Shown one piece after another: positions 1 to 11,299 of a stretch of 64,000 nt of DNA. Under the pieces are notes generated by a model, which did not search any database, had not been told where the DNA came from, and saw only the letters and a program-made list of their open reading frames with translations. Every line of letters starts with the position of its first letter. Position 1 is the first letter of the stretch. Source of the stretch: Blasia pusilla. Lineage: Eukaryota > Marchantiophyta > Marchantiopsida > Blasiales. The position numbers and the translations under genes are program-made. The DNA lies in assembly GCA_050084515.1 (NCBI GenBank), contig CM114272.1, positions 24,800,001-24,864,000 of the forward strand, given 5' to 3'.

Positions 1-539
1 TATCTAGGGTTAGAGGGACCTAACCTCCAACTACGGGAATATTAGAGTATATCTATTTATTCATGTTTAGATTTGCTAGGATTCATAGGTTAGATGGATC
101 TTAGACACATGTTGATGACAATGGATGTATGTGGGTAGCAATGTATAGTCGCACAACAACTATCACGACTTTAGAGAGGTAGCTAAAATTACATCAAGGC
201 CTAGAGGGGTGGCTTACAATTTCCATTTTAGGAAGATCTAGTGACCTTCTACCTTGGATATGATCCATGTGTATAGGTTATCTTTGCCTTTATGAGTGAT
301 ACTTTTCGATAGGTGCTACTTGTTATGTGTTTTCTCACAAATTATGAGGGTTTGTATGATCGATGATTACGTTTGGACCTATAGGGCCAAGTGAGATGTC
401 TTATACAGAGAGGGTGTCCTCTTTTGAGAGGCCTTGCTCTCATATCGTGATGTTTGGTCGAATTGATAGTGATTATGTCTGTCCCTATGATGTATATGTC
501 CGTGCGGGCCTACCTTGGAGCTCAACAAACCCCTAGCAT
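1..539. other. No recognised gene
   Basis: AT-rich sequence with stops in all frames and no domain or repeat end that I recognise. A dispersed repeat is possible but I found no second copy in the window. Confidence 0.5.
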
Positions 540-1190
540 AGACTCTTGCTATCTAAGACCGCATCAATTTTTGGGCCCGCGCGAAGCCCACACCTCACCC
601 GTAGGACAGGTTGGGCCCCCATTGGGTGGGCTTAGGCTTGTGCATGTTGTGAGCCCAAGATTGCATGTGGATAAAGTATGTGTTTGCGGATAGGTCTATG
701 TCCGTGGATTTATGTCCATCCTGTGGAAGGACTTGTCCATGCAGGCCCCACCTTCCCTCACTTGCCTTCCTCTTTTGCACTTTTTTCTTTCTTTCTCCCG
801 CCACCTTCACTCCCTCCCTCCTTATTGCCCCACCCACATGTGCCATGCCTTCCATCATGATCTATAAAATGTGGGCCCCACCTCTGGAAATCAATGTCCA
901 TGGATATGTCCAAAATATTATGTCCATGTTCGTTAAAGTATTGAACTTGTTTGTTTTTGTACACGGGCTTGGCCCTGCCCAATGGGAGCCCATCCCGCCT
1001 TGGGTGTTTGGCTATGGGATACACGTGGTCCCAAAAATCGGTGAAGGCTTGGCCTAATCCGGTCTATGCTACAGGCTCAGTGGGCTCAAGGGGAGGCTCA
1101 CATGTAGGCCGTGGGTACTCGCGCAACATGTCCATTTTTGTGCAACATTGATAAGTCTACGGATATGGATTTTGTCCACATGCAACCTTG
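540..1190. mobile_element. Nested hAT-like miniature elements
   Basis: The stretch from about 656 starts with a CAAGATTGCATG end and finishes at 1190 with CATGCAACCTTG, the inverted ends of the CAAGGTTGCAC family seen across the window. An inner end (TGCAACATTG) at 1141-1150 suggests two joined copies. The interior has the family's pyrimidine-rich block (760-830) and repeated GTCC-N-GGAC palindromes. Bases 540-655 look like the GC-rich interior of another copy (GGGCCCGCGCG). Open frames here are short and differ between copies, so no protein is claimed. No clean target duplication is seen. Confidence 0.6.
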
Positions 1191-2519
1191 ATGATAAGTA
1201 GCAATGTAAATTTGTACGATGTAAAGTTCAAAAAAATAACTTTTTATAGTGTATGTGTAGTGGTTAGTTGTCGCTTAGTTCCATGCTTTCCCATATATTT
1301 GTTAAATGTTTTTAATAAACATTCTCCTCTTCAATTTTTTAGAAGATTTAGGACCTTCTTTCTTATCTCATTCTCTACTAAATTGTGTCATACTCTAAAA
1401 TTTCCAAAAGCACTAGCCTTATCCTAAAGGAAATGCACCCACATCTTCCTAATAAAATTGTCAAAAATTGAAAGAAAGTAAGAGAACTATCTAATGCCAA
1501 AAGATGCATTTTACCACAAAGATCTGCATATATTAAATTTATAGAATCCTTTGCTCAATTCCTTGATTCTTCTCATCTTGTGGGAATTTTAATAAGGTGA
1601 TGCCCATCAAGGTTTTTTCACATGTTACCAAAATTCCATAAATTATTGTTATATCAATGATCATCCAAATTCTTGTATCTAAGTATATCAAGCTAAACCA
1701 ATTGATCTAAAATATGTGTTCCACCATTAAAGTAATGCTAGATTCATGACTCATACGAATCCTATTGAAAACTCATTTCAATCCCCATTCAATACAAATG
1801 AACATGTCTTGAATTCTTGGAGCCTCCAAGTGTTTGCATGCATTAATATCTTACTCAAAGGAACAAAATTTTTAAATAGACAAATGAAAATTCCACAAAC
1901 TATGTCACAAACTATGCTAAATATGTACACCAAACCGAGCACCAAACCAAGTTCTCACCATCTACCAACTCCATAATTTTCTACTTCTACAATCTTCTAG
2001 AAGTTTTGAAACATGGGAAAGATTACTCTTTGGCCCCAAGTTTTCTTACATAGGTCCTAAACTTTCCATGCAACTAATTTTTTTCACTTATCTCCTTGCT
2101 CTCTTAAGTCTACATTGATCTAATATAGTTTTGACTTGAAACTCTTCTTGATTCTCCACCATAAGTGGATCTAGTCACAAAATTCTTCTTTGAGATAGAT
2201 CCTGATCATCCAAAAATTCCCCCAGCTCACTCATATGGAACACATAATCAACTATCCTCGTTTCCAACAATCATCTAAATTGGTATGATACCTCCCTTAC
2301 TATTTAGAGTACTGAAAGGGTCCTAAGTATCTTTGCACTATCTTGAAAAAAAATTCAAGGAATTTGGTGTGATCTTAGTTTTAGATGTATACGATTTCCA
2401 ACTTCAAAACTTACATCTTGCCCATGAACATCAAATTTTGTACTTGTAGCGATGTCGAGTGTGTCTTAATAATGCGTAAGCCTCTCTATAATCATGGAAT
2501 TGAAGAGTTGAAGGACATC
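1191..2519. other. No recognised gene
   Basis: AT-rich, stop-filled sequence. It may be the decayed 5' part of the Ty1/copia element whose reverse transcriptase follows, but no integrase or gag motif could be read. Confidence 0.45.
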
Positions 2520-3115
2520 TCATTCTAATTATCATCTATGTTCATGACATGATTATGACAACAAACATCTTGTATAAAAGAACAAAGTGACTTTGTAAGC
2601 ATAGTTTAAATTTAAAAAAACTTGGGAGAGCTTAAGTACTATTTAAGTCTAGAGTTCATCAAAGATGGAGAGGATATATGGCTGGTTCAATACCAATATG
2701 CTCTTGAAAAGATTTATGAGTTTGGTAGGATAGCGTGCAAGCATGTCTCAATGCCATTAAACAATAATATGAAACTTAGAGCATATGAAGGAGACAAGAT
2801 ATCAAAAACTAGTTCCTACACATATCATGCTATGGTTGGGAGTTTGATATGTTTGACATCACAAGGCTGGATTTCAATTACACAATTCATTTGGTCAATC
2901 TATTTATGCAATTATCGTGATCCAAAAAAACTCCATCTTGATGTAGGAAGGAAAATCATAACTAGGGTATGTGGAGTTCACATTTTAGTTTGGAATTCAA
3001 TAGTCATCCCCTGAGCCTTTGTAGTCATATGGATATATTGATGCAAATTAGGCAAGGAGCATCCACAATAAGAGATCCACCTTTCGGCTACCGGGTGAAT
3101 TTTTGGATTTGAAAG
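2520..3115 (+). pseudogene. Ty1/copia reverse transcriptase remnant
   Basis: Frames here read as the C-terminal part of a Ty1/copia reverse transcriptase. Near 2528-2560 is IIIYVHDMI, matching the family's YVDDM catalytic box with the first Asp changed to His. A frameshift follows, then 2622-3014 reads GELKYYLSLEFI, YALEKI, CKHVSMPL and YHAMVGSL, each a recognisable copia block (family form GELKYFLGIEFI, PVSTPL, YRSLVGSLIYL). Beyond 3014, in another frame, are degraded remains of the segment before RNase H. Frameshifts, stops and the lost Asp make it non-functional. Confidence 0.8.
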
Positions 3116-3369
3116 TGATGTAAGGTCATGCACCTACTATCTTGAACATTGATCTAGTACATCAAACAAGCTTACGTTTGATAGATTATGCTCTTGTCAT
3201 TGGTCTACATCATAACACACTCATATTTGCCACATTTTGGATCAATCACCTTACACGAAGAAAAATCTTCCAAGTATGGGTTTCTTGTCATCCCTCAAGA
3301 ACGAGAATCCTAAATGAGGTCAAGTGCTAACCTAATCCCTTACCCTTTAACACAAGAAAGTCATGCAAG

Positions 3370-3870
3370 ACTTGGGACAAGCTTCCTTGGTATTCTAGAG
3401 ACCTAAAATAGTGCAAGTGTATATGGCAGAACCAACTACCTAATGGCCCTCAAACAAGTATCAAATTGGAACCTAAGATGAGTATCTCAAGTCCAAAGTT
3501 AGGATCCAAACTTGGTCTAACTAGATTTGGCTTGGTGTCGAACCTTGAACGCCAACCTCATAGTCTATCTCATGCCCTTGGTTCAACCCTCATGTTTCCC
3601 CAAGTGGAGTTAAGGTTCCCCCTAATATAAAGTTCTAGATAGCTTTGAGACCTGATTTTACCTCATTATTGCTCTTGTACCCCTCCTTATAGCCATAAAC
3701 CCCAAGTACCATTTCCACGATTCTGGGCTTGTTTCAAAAGTTTGGCTTGTGCATGTTTTAGATCTTGGAACCAACTCATCATAAGCTTTCCAACTCTATC
3801 TTACTCAAATTGAACATATTTTGCATTTGGGTCTAGTCTTCATGACCTCAAATATAGAGAAGCACCAAAC
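3370..3870. repeat. Dispersed repeat family R1, partial copy
   Basis: Resembles segments near 17,870, 25,975, 45,480 and 62,570: a start like CTTGGGACAAGCTTCC, the phrase CACCTAAAA or GACCTAAAA about 30 bases on, then later 'lower-case' landmarks such as CCCAAGTGGAGTTAAGG. Divergence is high and no protein is visible. It could be an LTR or a SINE-like sequence; the full-length form is at 62,570-63,400. Confidence 0.45.
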
Positions 3871-4066
3871 ACTTCATTAGCCCAATTCCAAGCTAGGTCG
3901 TAGCCTTCTTGGAGCCCAACCCTTGTAGGGTTTGAGCACTTTTCACAAGTTCCTCCTTGTGTTTGGTTCATTATTTGAAGAAACTATTAAGGTTTGCATC
4001 TAGCAAGTCATTCTTTATTTATAACACGTCGGAGTGTCTCCATACTAGTATGAGCCTATAAAAGTT

Positions 4067-4273
4067 TTGATGTCTAGTGTTAGCGAGTATTTGGTTTTGA
4101 GGTTCATGAGAAATAGTAATTTGGGATTTGAAGAAATAAAAAAATTGTTATCTTATTTCCAAAAGAAGTTGGATGTAGAGAAAAAACTATGGCAAGATGT
4201 GTTTAATATAAGGAAAAAGAAAGTAGAGATGCATTTTCATTTTATTAGAGATAAATTAAGTCTTAGCATGTAA
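4067..4273 (+). pseudogene. Possible copia RNase H tail remnant
   Basis: A 68-residue frame ends in KVEMHFHFIRDKLSL, which resembles the 'KHIEI-HFIRD' block near the C-terminus of Ty1/copia polyproteins. It lies 950 bases downstream of the reverse transcriptase remnant on the same strand, where that block would be expected in a decayed element. The rest of the frame is not recognisable, so this is a weak call. Confidence 0.35.
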
Positions 4274-4307
4274 AGTAGAGCTATCATATGTAAACACATA
4301 TCAACAA

Positions 4308-5066
4308 CTTGTTGATATCTTTACTTAGGCATTATCTAAGGATAATTTTGATTCCCTTACATTCCATCAGATCTAAGGGATATAGGTTTGAGTTAGAGGG
4401 GAACTATCAATAGATGCACAAGCTCAAGATTACTTGTATAGTTTAGAACAATCATGTTTAGAGTGATAAGTGAAAAGTAAATAAGGGTACGATTAAATGA
4501 AATATGAGCATAGATCATTGTTTAGGATAAGATGATAAGCTTTTTGTATGGATTATAGAGTAAAAACATATTTTCCCTACCTTTTTTGGAGAGAGAAAGA
4601 TGGATGAAGCATTCTTATTCTCGTTGCGCATATTCTCATTCTTTCTATGTATGCAAGCTAACTCTCTTTTATGTACGTAAGTGCATGAGAGTATAGGTAT
4701 TGCAAAGTTAGTATTTTATACATGTATGAGAGATTGATCTTGATCATATCGGTAAAAATCAATAAATTTTTGATATACTTAAATAGACGTATTTTGGAGA
4801 TAAGTTTGAGATATTTAGAGATGATTTAGATGTAAAAGATATTGAAACAAGCTTGAGGAGAAGAATGGATTTCCCCCCTCAACCACGATTAGAATAACTA
4901 AGGTTAGTTAACCGCAATCCATTTAACTATAAATTGTGTTTGGGATTAGGGTTATGGCTTCTTGTACATACTATATGTAATTGAGAAGGAGACCTATCCC
5001 TACTCATTCCCTCATTAAAAAAATTTATTCTCCATAGTAACGTGTGTATGTGAGTCATATCCCATG
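4308..5066 (+). repeat. Possible 3' LTR of the copia remnant
   Basis: Starts with TGTTGATATC, a usual type of copia LTR start, just after the possible polyprotein tail. It ends in a block (about 4955-5066) with CTTGTACATACTATATG, AATTGAGAAGGAGACC and a final GTGAGTCATATCCCA. The same block recurs at 12,415-12,525 inside the old gypsy element. No 5' LTR is seen in the window, so the identification rests on position and the shared end block. Confidence 0.4.
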
Positions 5067-5068
5067 AT

Positions 5069-5650
5069 CAAGGTTGCATTTGGACAAAGTACGTGTCCGT
5101 GGACTTTCGTCCATCACAAGGTTGCATGTGGACAAATTTCGTGTCCGTGGACATGTTCATGTCCGTCCTATGGAAGGACTTGTCCGTATGGATCCCACCT
5201 TTCCCTTCTTTCTCATTATCCTTACTTGCCTTTGTGTTCCATACTCCCCCATTTCTTCCTCAGTCCACCTCCACTTCCTCCTCCCTCATTGCTCGTCTCA
5301 TCCTTGCCTTGCCTTCCATAATGGACTAAAAGTATGGGTCCCACCTCTTGGAACCCATGTCCAGACTTGTCCATCCATGTCTGCCCTAAGGAAGGACTTG
5401 TCCATTTTTGTGCAACCATGGTCCGTCGTATGGAAGGATTTTCCTTAGTTGCTTGTATGGGCCCTAACTTCCCCTTCTTTCTCATTTTCCCCACTTACCT
5501 TCATGTTCCATACTTCCCCATTTCTTCCTACCTTCACCTCCACTCGCTCCCCCCTTATTGCTCCATTCGCCCTTGTCGTGCCTTCCATCATGAACTATAA
5601 GTGTGGGCCCCATATCATGCAATCCATGTCTAAACTTGTATGTCCATGAT
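5069..5650. mobile_element. hAT-like element with a nested copy
   Basis: An outer element starts CAAGGTTGCATTTGG at 5069 and is interrupted at 5117 by a complete copy (CAAGGTTGCATG at 5117 to TGCAACCATG at 5420). The outer element resumes at 5421 (GTCCGTCGTATGG). The flanks GTCCATCA (5109-5116) and GTCCGTCG (5421-5428) match at 6 of 8 bases, as expected for a diverged 8-base target duplication. Both copies are of the pyrimidine-rich interior type. The outer copy loses a clear right end near 5650. Confidence 0.65.
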
Positions 5651-6369
5651 GACACATATATGACTTAACGTTTCTTTAGTGGATTTCCTTATATCTTCCA
5701 TTCTATGAATCTACGTCTCCCAAGAGCCAAAATCCAATACAAGAGAAAGGAGCTCACTAAGTAATCACATAGAAGTGAGGAAGGAAAAAGATATGGACAC
5801 ATGGAGAGTGATATCTAATAGTTGGATTTTCCAATCCTTAGTGTGAAGGTGCAGTCAAAGAGAAAGTACAACACTATAAATGTATAATGCGCTTGATTGA
5901 ATTATTGAAAATTTGATATCCACTTTATTGGACTTGTGTATCCGAAAATGAGACTATGGAACTCTAATTTCTCTAAAATATGAGTGCATATTGTTAGAAA
6001 TCTAGACTAATACAAACATAACTAAGTGTCGATGGGGGTAAGGTCATGAATAAAGAAGCATTGATTACGTGGAAATAAATTTCTCTCAAATGACATTTGT
6101 TATTTTTTCATACCAAGGAAAGATCTTTCACACAATAGATACTTGTAGAATTTTTGCATACAAAAATTTAGTACTAATACCAAGAAGATGATCAATCAAG
6201 AAAATATAAGTTGTATTCGAAGATTCACTTAGTTGAACCATATTCTTCATTGATTTATCTTCCTACCATATCTTACTATATTTTTCGTGGAAAATATCAT
6301 GATATATTTGTGTTATCCAAGATAATTAAAAAAAGAGAGGAAGGTGTGCTTTCATTGTTGAACTTGTAA
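5651..6369. other. No recognised gene
   Basis: AT-rich and stop-filled; no recognisable domain, repeat end or RNA gene. Confidence 0.5.
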
Positions 6370-6583
6370 TCTAGCTTATTATGGGAGAGTGCTATCTTGA
6401 TTTGGAAACACCTCTCTGTTTGACACGTGGCAATTAGGCATCAAGAAAATATTTCACCTGCTACGGGCAACAAGAAAAAAATTGAATTTGTTTGCAGAGT
6501 CATTGATCTCTTCCCTTCACGGACTAAACACTAGCTCTTCATAAATTTTTTATTTCTCGTGCATCGCAGGGGCGCCTTACTAG
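6370..6583 (+). mobile_element. Short non-autonomous Helitron
   Basis: Starts with TC (TCTAGCTTATTATGGGAGAG) and ends with CTAG (6580-6583), preceded by a GC-rich hairpin-like segment around GTGCATCGCAGGGGCGCC. It sits between A (6369) and T (6584), the A|T target typical of Helitrons. The element at 56,746-56,956 is a homologous copy in the opposite orientation (TC-TATAATAGGAGAGTGCC start, CTAG end, same length within 3 bases). It has no coding capacity, so it depended on a Rep/helicase encoded elsewhere. Confidence 0.7.
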
Positions 6584-7093
6584 TTGATATTAATGAGCAT
6601 TTTATTCTTACGTGGACTTTAATTTGTTCATATTCGAGGAAACTTCTTTTGCATTGATATGCTTTATATCATATATTGAGTAAGTATAATTTGGAAACCT
6701 TTATCTATCTATAGCCTCCAATATAGATTCTTTTCACATACCAATAGAATTCTTTGGTATGCCTTTTACATGCACAATAAAATGTATTCAATAAAATAGA
6801 CTATAAATTTCTGCTAAGTATGTTAATTTTTTATGATATTTAATTTTTCGAACATCAATTTTTGTGCTTTTAGTATTGTAAGTTCATTGTGATCGTAGTG
6901 ACACATAATGTCGGCATAGCGTGCAACCCTATGAGGATGATAAATTTTGACGTAGCTCCAGTTAGCAAAGCCTACAACCCCAACAAGACTCAATCACAAA
7001 GCGTAAGCAAATAGGAATATATGCCAAGCGGAAGCTAAGATATATGACTAAGAAACTTGAAAAACTTCATTGTTAAATATTTAATTTAACAAT
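6584..7093. other. No recognised gene
   Basis: AT-rich, no support for a gene or known repeat. Confidence 0.5.
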
Positions 7094-7687
7094 GAAGGTT
7101 GCATGGAAACGAATGATGGATATGCCTGCAAATCCCATGCTCGAATTTTTTTTGTACTCATGTCACCCGTGTGGGCTTGTGATGCGGTAATGGTACTTAC
7201 GCGTACGCGTTCGGATTAAGGGAGATGAGAAAGGATCAAACATGTATGCGGAAGGTTGCACACGGATAAAGTCCATGTTCGCAAACTTATGTCCGTCCTG
7301 TGGATGGACATGTTCATGCGGGCCCGGCTACCTAAGGCCCGCACCCGAGCCCGTCCGGAGCTCGCCGTGTAGACCCACGAAGACGGAGTCCACATGCGTT
7401 GTGTGGCCCGCACAAGGCTGGCTTAGGGCTTGCATTGATCCGACCTAGGCCTTGAGCCTGTCTTGTGCAGGCCTATGGGGGCGCCTGTGCGGGCAAGGCA
7501 TGGGCTTGGTGCGGGCTATATGAAACAGGTGGCAAGAAAAAGAGATGGGTTGCTAGATAAGGTACGGGTTGGTCGAGACAAAGTCTACTTTGCAAGTGTG
7601 GGAGCCTGAGTGTGGGCCATTTGAACATGTCCGTCCTAAGGATGGACATGAGTTCACAGATACAGACTTTTTCTGTGTGTAACCTTG
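7094..7687. mobile_element. hAT-like element, GC-rich type, composite
   Basis: Outer ends are GAAGGTTGCATGG at 7094 and GTGTGTAACCTTG at 7687. Flanks TTAACAAT (7086-7093) and TTGATAAT (7688-7695) match at 6 of 8 bases, consistent with an aged 8-base duplication. An inner left end (GAAGGTTGCACACGG at 7251) suggests a second copy inside. The interior is GC-rich (GGGCCCGGC, GCCCGCAC) and contains GTCCATCC/GGATGGAC palindromes close to the ends. Confidence 0.6.
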
Positions 7688-7876
7688 TTGATAATATTAA
7701 TACTATGTTGGTTGTATACATAACAATAAATGGTGAAATCTTGTAAGTAATAAATCTTATGCTTCGATAAGCAAAAAACTTGTAACGTTACCAAATTTGT
7801 AGGAAATCTCCTCTAAGAACTTAAGACTTTGGTGGATTGAAAAGCTCTTTATATTCAATGAAACACAAATATATAT

Positions 7877-7915
7877 ATTAGAATGAGTGATTATGAGATA
7901 ATCACTCATTCTAAT
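7877..7915. repeat. Perfect 18-base hairpin
   Basis: ATTAGAATGAGTGATTAT and its exact reverse complement are separated by only GAG. The remainder of the surrounding AT-rich sequence is not palindromic. It could be the fold-back core of a miniature element or a recent replication-slippage palindrome; no protein is implied. Confidence 0.7.
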
Positions 7916-8039
7916 TTTTTCATTAAAAAACCATTTTTATTGCATTCTTGTTAATGTTGCACCAAAAGTAAGTGCTGATTTCTCGAAGAGATATCAAATT
8001 TAGTGATTTTAAGTATGCTTAGTAACTTTTATGTCTAAT

Positions 8040-8260
8040 ATATTATATCGGACAAATAGGCATCACTACCAACATATATTGACTCTCATGCACACAAGTC
8101 TAAGATCCATTTAACTATGAATCTTAACATATCTACACATAAATGATTGGACAACCCAAACAAAAAAAATGCGGCGTCAAGAAAATATGCAATCAGCTAT
8201 GCTTCATCCAAACATCCACTTAATGATACACACTGTGATAGAGTCTTCCTACAGAGGCTG
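8040..8260. repeat. Dispersed repeat R2, first block
   Basis: Matches 18,360-18,680, sharing landmarks such as CCAACATA, GTCTAAGATCCATTTA and GCTTCATCCAAA. In the 18 kb region this block is followed directly by the block that here begins at about 9,050, so the LINE remnant between them may mark an insertion or a deletion at the other locus. Confidence 0.5.
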
Positions 8261-8379
8261 AAGCTCTTTACTTGACCATCACTTATATCGCAAGGGTGAG
8301 ATCTCTTCATGTTTCTCGCCTCCCTCATCAAGCTTTACGAGCCACACGTTCTATAGGGTGGATGGCCGATGTGGTGACT

Positions 8380-8865
8380 AGGTCTTCAAAGTGGAATGTG
8401 GCGGAACGCGATTGGAACTTGAAACCGATGGCACTCCGCGAGCATCTATAGAAGAAATTTCTCAACATTATTTGGAGGAGCCCCGACACAAAAATGGAGT
8501 TTTATCAACTTCATGTTAATCCTATGCTTGTATATTGTGAACAAGGATAGCTACTTGCAGGGATCTCCGCGTTCTTACGTCATATTATCGTACGACATAG
8601 AACAGGGTCTCATAGGCTAGGAATTGAGAAAGGACGATGGTTTAATATTGATAGAAGTGAAAAAATTTGTAGGATATATGACGGAGAAAATATTGAGGAT
8701 GAAGAGCATGTGTTTGTTACATGTCCAAGGTACGAAGAGATTAGACTAGCTCATAAAATAGATGTGGAGAATTTCTATTCTTTACTACATCTAGTCCCTT
8801 ATGATTTAGGTTGTTATATTCGGGACGTCATTATTCATTGCTCAAGTGCTCTAGGCAGTAGCTAG
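8380..8865 (+). pseudogene. LINE ORF2 C-terminal remnant
   Basis: One frame ending at the TAG of 8863-8865 reads MEFYQLHVNPML, one stop (8548-8550), then RTGSHRLGIEKGRW, EKICRIYDGENIEDEEHV and TCPRYEEIR. This is the C-terminal zinc-binding region that follows the reverse transcriptase in many LINE ORF2 proteins (family pattern: GSH-LxIExGRW then CxxC ... EDExH...C). The second Cys of the CxxC is Tyr here. The reverse transcriptase itself is not recognisable upstream, so this is a 5'-truncated or decayed copy, as is usual for LINEs. Confidence 0.7.
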
Positions 8866-9049
8866 GAGAAGGTCTTTAGGATCTTTTTCAAGGTCAGTGA
8901 ATGAATGACTTGTAATGTGTTTTTCAGCCTTTTGACCCTTTGGGTCCCACGGGCTTGATCTATTTACCATTTACCATAGTAGTCAGAGCTAGTCTCAATG
9001 CATATGATCTCTAATTATTCTTGGCCGAATTTGGAAGAGAGAATTGAAG

Positions 9050-9490
9050 TTCTACACAAGCAAGTTGCACTATGTCACGGATCCCAATATGGGTTTGATC
9101 CAAGGAAGATTAGCTTTGAATGAACTTCATCCGAGGTATCCCTTAGGCAACTCCATGGATAATCTGTACACATAAATAACCTCCTCTTAACAGATCACAA
9201 ACAATATGTACTAACTTCTTGACAACTACAGACATGGTCCTATTATAACACCAACCACTACTCAACTGCCACCTAACCCTCGAGCCCTACAAGCAAAAGT
9301 GGCTCTATAAAAAGGATCAGAGGGTCAACCTCTCCAAGGTTGCCACTCTCATAAAGGGACAAGCCCAATTGCCCCCCCCTAGCTGATAGTTATGTCACTC
9401 TTACTCCAAATAGCCTACGGACAAAATAAGTCGTAATGCTATGCATCTTTTTAGTGCTAAGATCAAGAGGTCACATACTATGTTGCCATA
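9050..9490. repeat. Dispersed repeat R2, second block
   Basis: Matches 18,770-19,150: shared CTTCATCCGAGGTAT, TTTGTACACA, AGTACTAACT and CAACCTCTCCAA-GTTGCCACT. No coding potential seen. It may be an LTR portion. Confidence 0.5.
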
Positions 9491-9494
9491 TTTT

Positions 9495-9828
9495 CAAGGT
9501 TGCTTATGGACAAATTCCATGTTTATGGACTTACGTCTGTCCTATAGAAGGACTTGTCCATTAGGGTTCCATCTTCCCATTCTTTCTCATCCCCCTCACT
9601 TGCATTTGTGATCCACATGTTCTCGTTTCTTCCTACTCCCTAGGCCTCCTCCCACCTTCACGGAGTCCACTACCTCTTCCCTTATTGCCCCGCCCACCCA
9701 TGCCTTGGATTCCACCATGAGCTACAAGTGTGGGCCCCATATTTTGCAATCTATGTTTATGGATATGTCCAAAATTTTCCGCCCATGTTCGTCTTAGGAA
9801 CGAACTTGTCCGCTTTTTGGCAACCATG
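9495..9828. mobile_element. hAT-like element, pyrimidine-rich type
   Basis: Ends are CAAGGTTGCTTATGG at 9495 and GGCAACCATG at 9828. The interior holds the family's CCACCTTCACGG/CCTTATTGCCCC block and ATGAGCTACAAGTGTGGGCC, also seen at 840, 5,590, 20,340 and 58,020. It lies immediately next to the 3' end of the old gypsy element. No convincing target duplication remains. Confidence 0.6.
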
Positions 9829-9835
9829 CCTATCA

Positions 9836-11100
9836 TTAGTCACCTGCTTGAAATCCATAATATCAAGAGTCATCTTGCAAATTTCCTATCATACATATAG
9901 GATAAACCCGACCTCCTTAAGGAACTTACTCGATCAAGAGGCGGTGTCAAACATGACATATGCCATCCTCAAGAATACCATCACAGACTAGCATCGTTGC
10001 TGCTCTTCTGGTAGACCCACACAATATCCATCTCAAGCCCTCTAAAAAAAACATGGATGGGGATATTGATCTAAGCCAAGCTTAGATCAATATCCCCACT
10101 TGGCTTAGATCAATATCCCCATCCATGTTTGGAAGATGACTTGGCACACATTTACGCATATGCTCTTTCCAAAAGGTACCATCATGACCCTCTAAAGCAA
10201 GGACTCTTGAAGGTAAAATCTCTCATACTCAAACAATAGTGTGTCTCGCTGTCACATTCAATGTCATTGACGCCATCTACTATAGGTAGACATAACCACC
10301 AAGATGGAATCTCCATATGCTTGGTCAATAGCCTCCTCCATGCGTAGTCGTGTACCTTTGAGTATCGCGATGTTGAGCGATATCTAGATTCTCAAAAGCC
10401 ATAGGCACGACTCTTAGAAAGAGCTCAACCTATTGCGAACACACTCGTAACCATACATTTGGGTCGTCAAGGTTAAGAACCTCAACCATATGTCTTCAAA
10501 TAAATGACGGTAAATCTGGCTCTTCCCCATTGAGCAAGCAATACATTGAAAATAATGTCGAGGATGCCTACCAACTAAAGTGGTAAACCATTTCCAACCA
10601 CGACAACTGTAGGTCTTAATCTCCTACGTGTCCTTTCTACAACCCGTACTTTCTCAATCCTCTCTTGATGGTGTGTACGACTCACTTTTCCAAACCATCT
10701 ACCTTTAGATGATCTCAAGAAGTCGTATGATGATCTATCAATGCATGATTAGACAAGGCCTAAAAGCCACCCCTAAACTCAATACCTTAGTCTATCAACA
10801 CCTTCATTTGTGCACCGAAATGACTAAGCACTCAATCAAGATATGCATAATCTGCTCCCTTACTCGATCTATATGGCAACACTACCAACTCGATCCACTT
10901 GGACACATGCTCCACCATGACCAACACATATCAAACATATCGTCTAGTCAACGACAAATTGAAATCTCCTAGGTGTCCTTATCTCATGATCGGTAAATGA
11001 TCAAATTCTAAACTCCTGTGATGCCCTTATCTCATGATCGGTAAATGATGCAAGTGTGGTGTTGGAGCATTAAATGATGCCCCCACACTATCATATATAA
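9836..11100 (-). pseudogene. Integrase remnant, old gypsy copy
   Basis: Nucleotide similarity to the integrase C-terminal half of the younger element: CATGTTTGGAAGATGACTTGG and CATCATGACCCTC here correspond to CATTTGGAAGATGACATGG and CATCACGACCCTC at about 35,000. The ATGATCTATCAATGCATG near 10,730 matches ATGATCAATCAACGCC. Stops in all frames; no enzyme could be made. Confidence 0.7.
10050..10129. repeat. Nested palindrome in the old gypsy element
   Basis: About 31 bases (AACATGGATGGGGATATTGA...) are followed, after 18 bases that repeat part of the arm, by their reverse complement ending in CCCCATCCATGTT. The corresponding place in the younger element (34,955-35,000) has only one arm, so the fold-back arose within this copy by local inverted duplication. 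Confidence 0.65.
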
Positions 11101-11299
11101 TGCATCTAGTTACAAATTTCTCAACATCAATCTACATACAATGCCATCAACATTAAATTTGATGCAAGCTATAAGTACGCTTTACTCCAAAATGACCCAA
11201 TTCCTCATGAGCATGTCTGAAAACTCATGCTTGCTCTGAAGGATGCAACAACATTTCCACTCGTCCATCCTCCCAAACTCAAAGCACATGCATCCCTCC

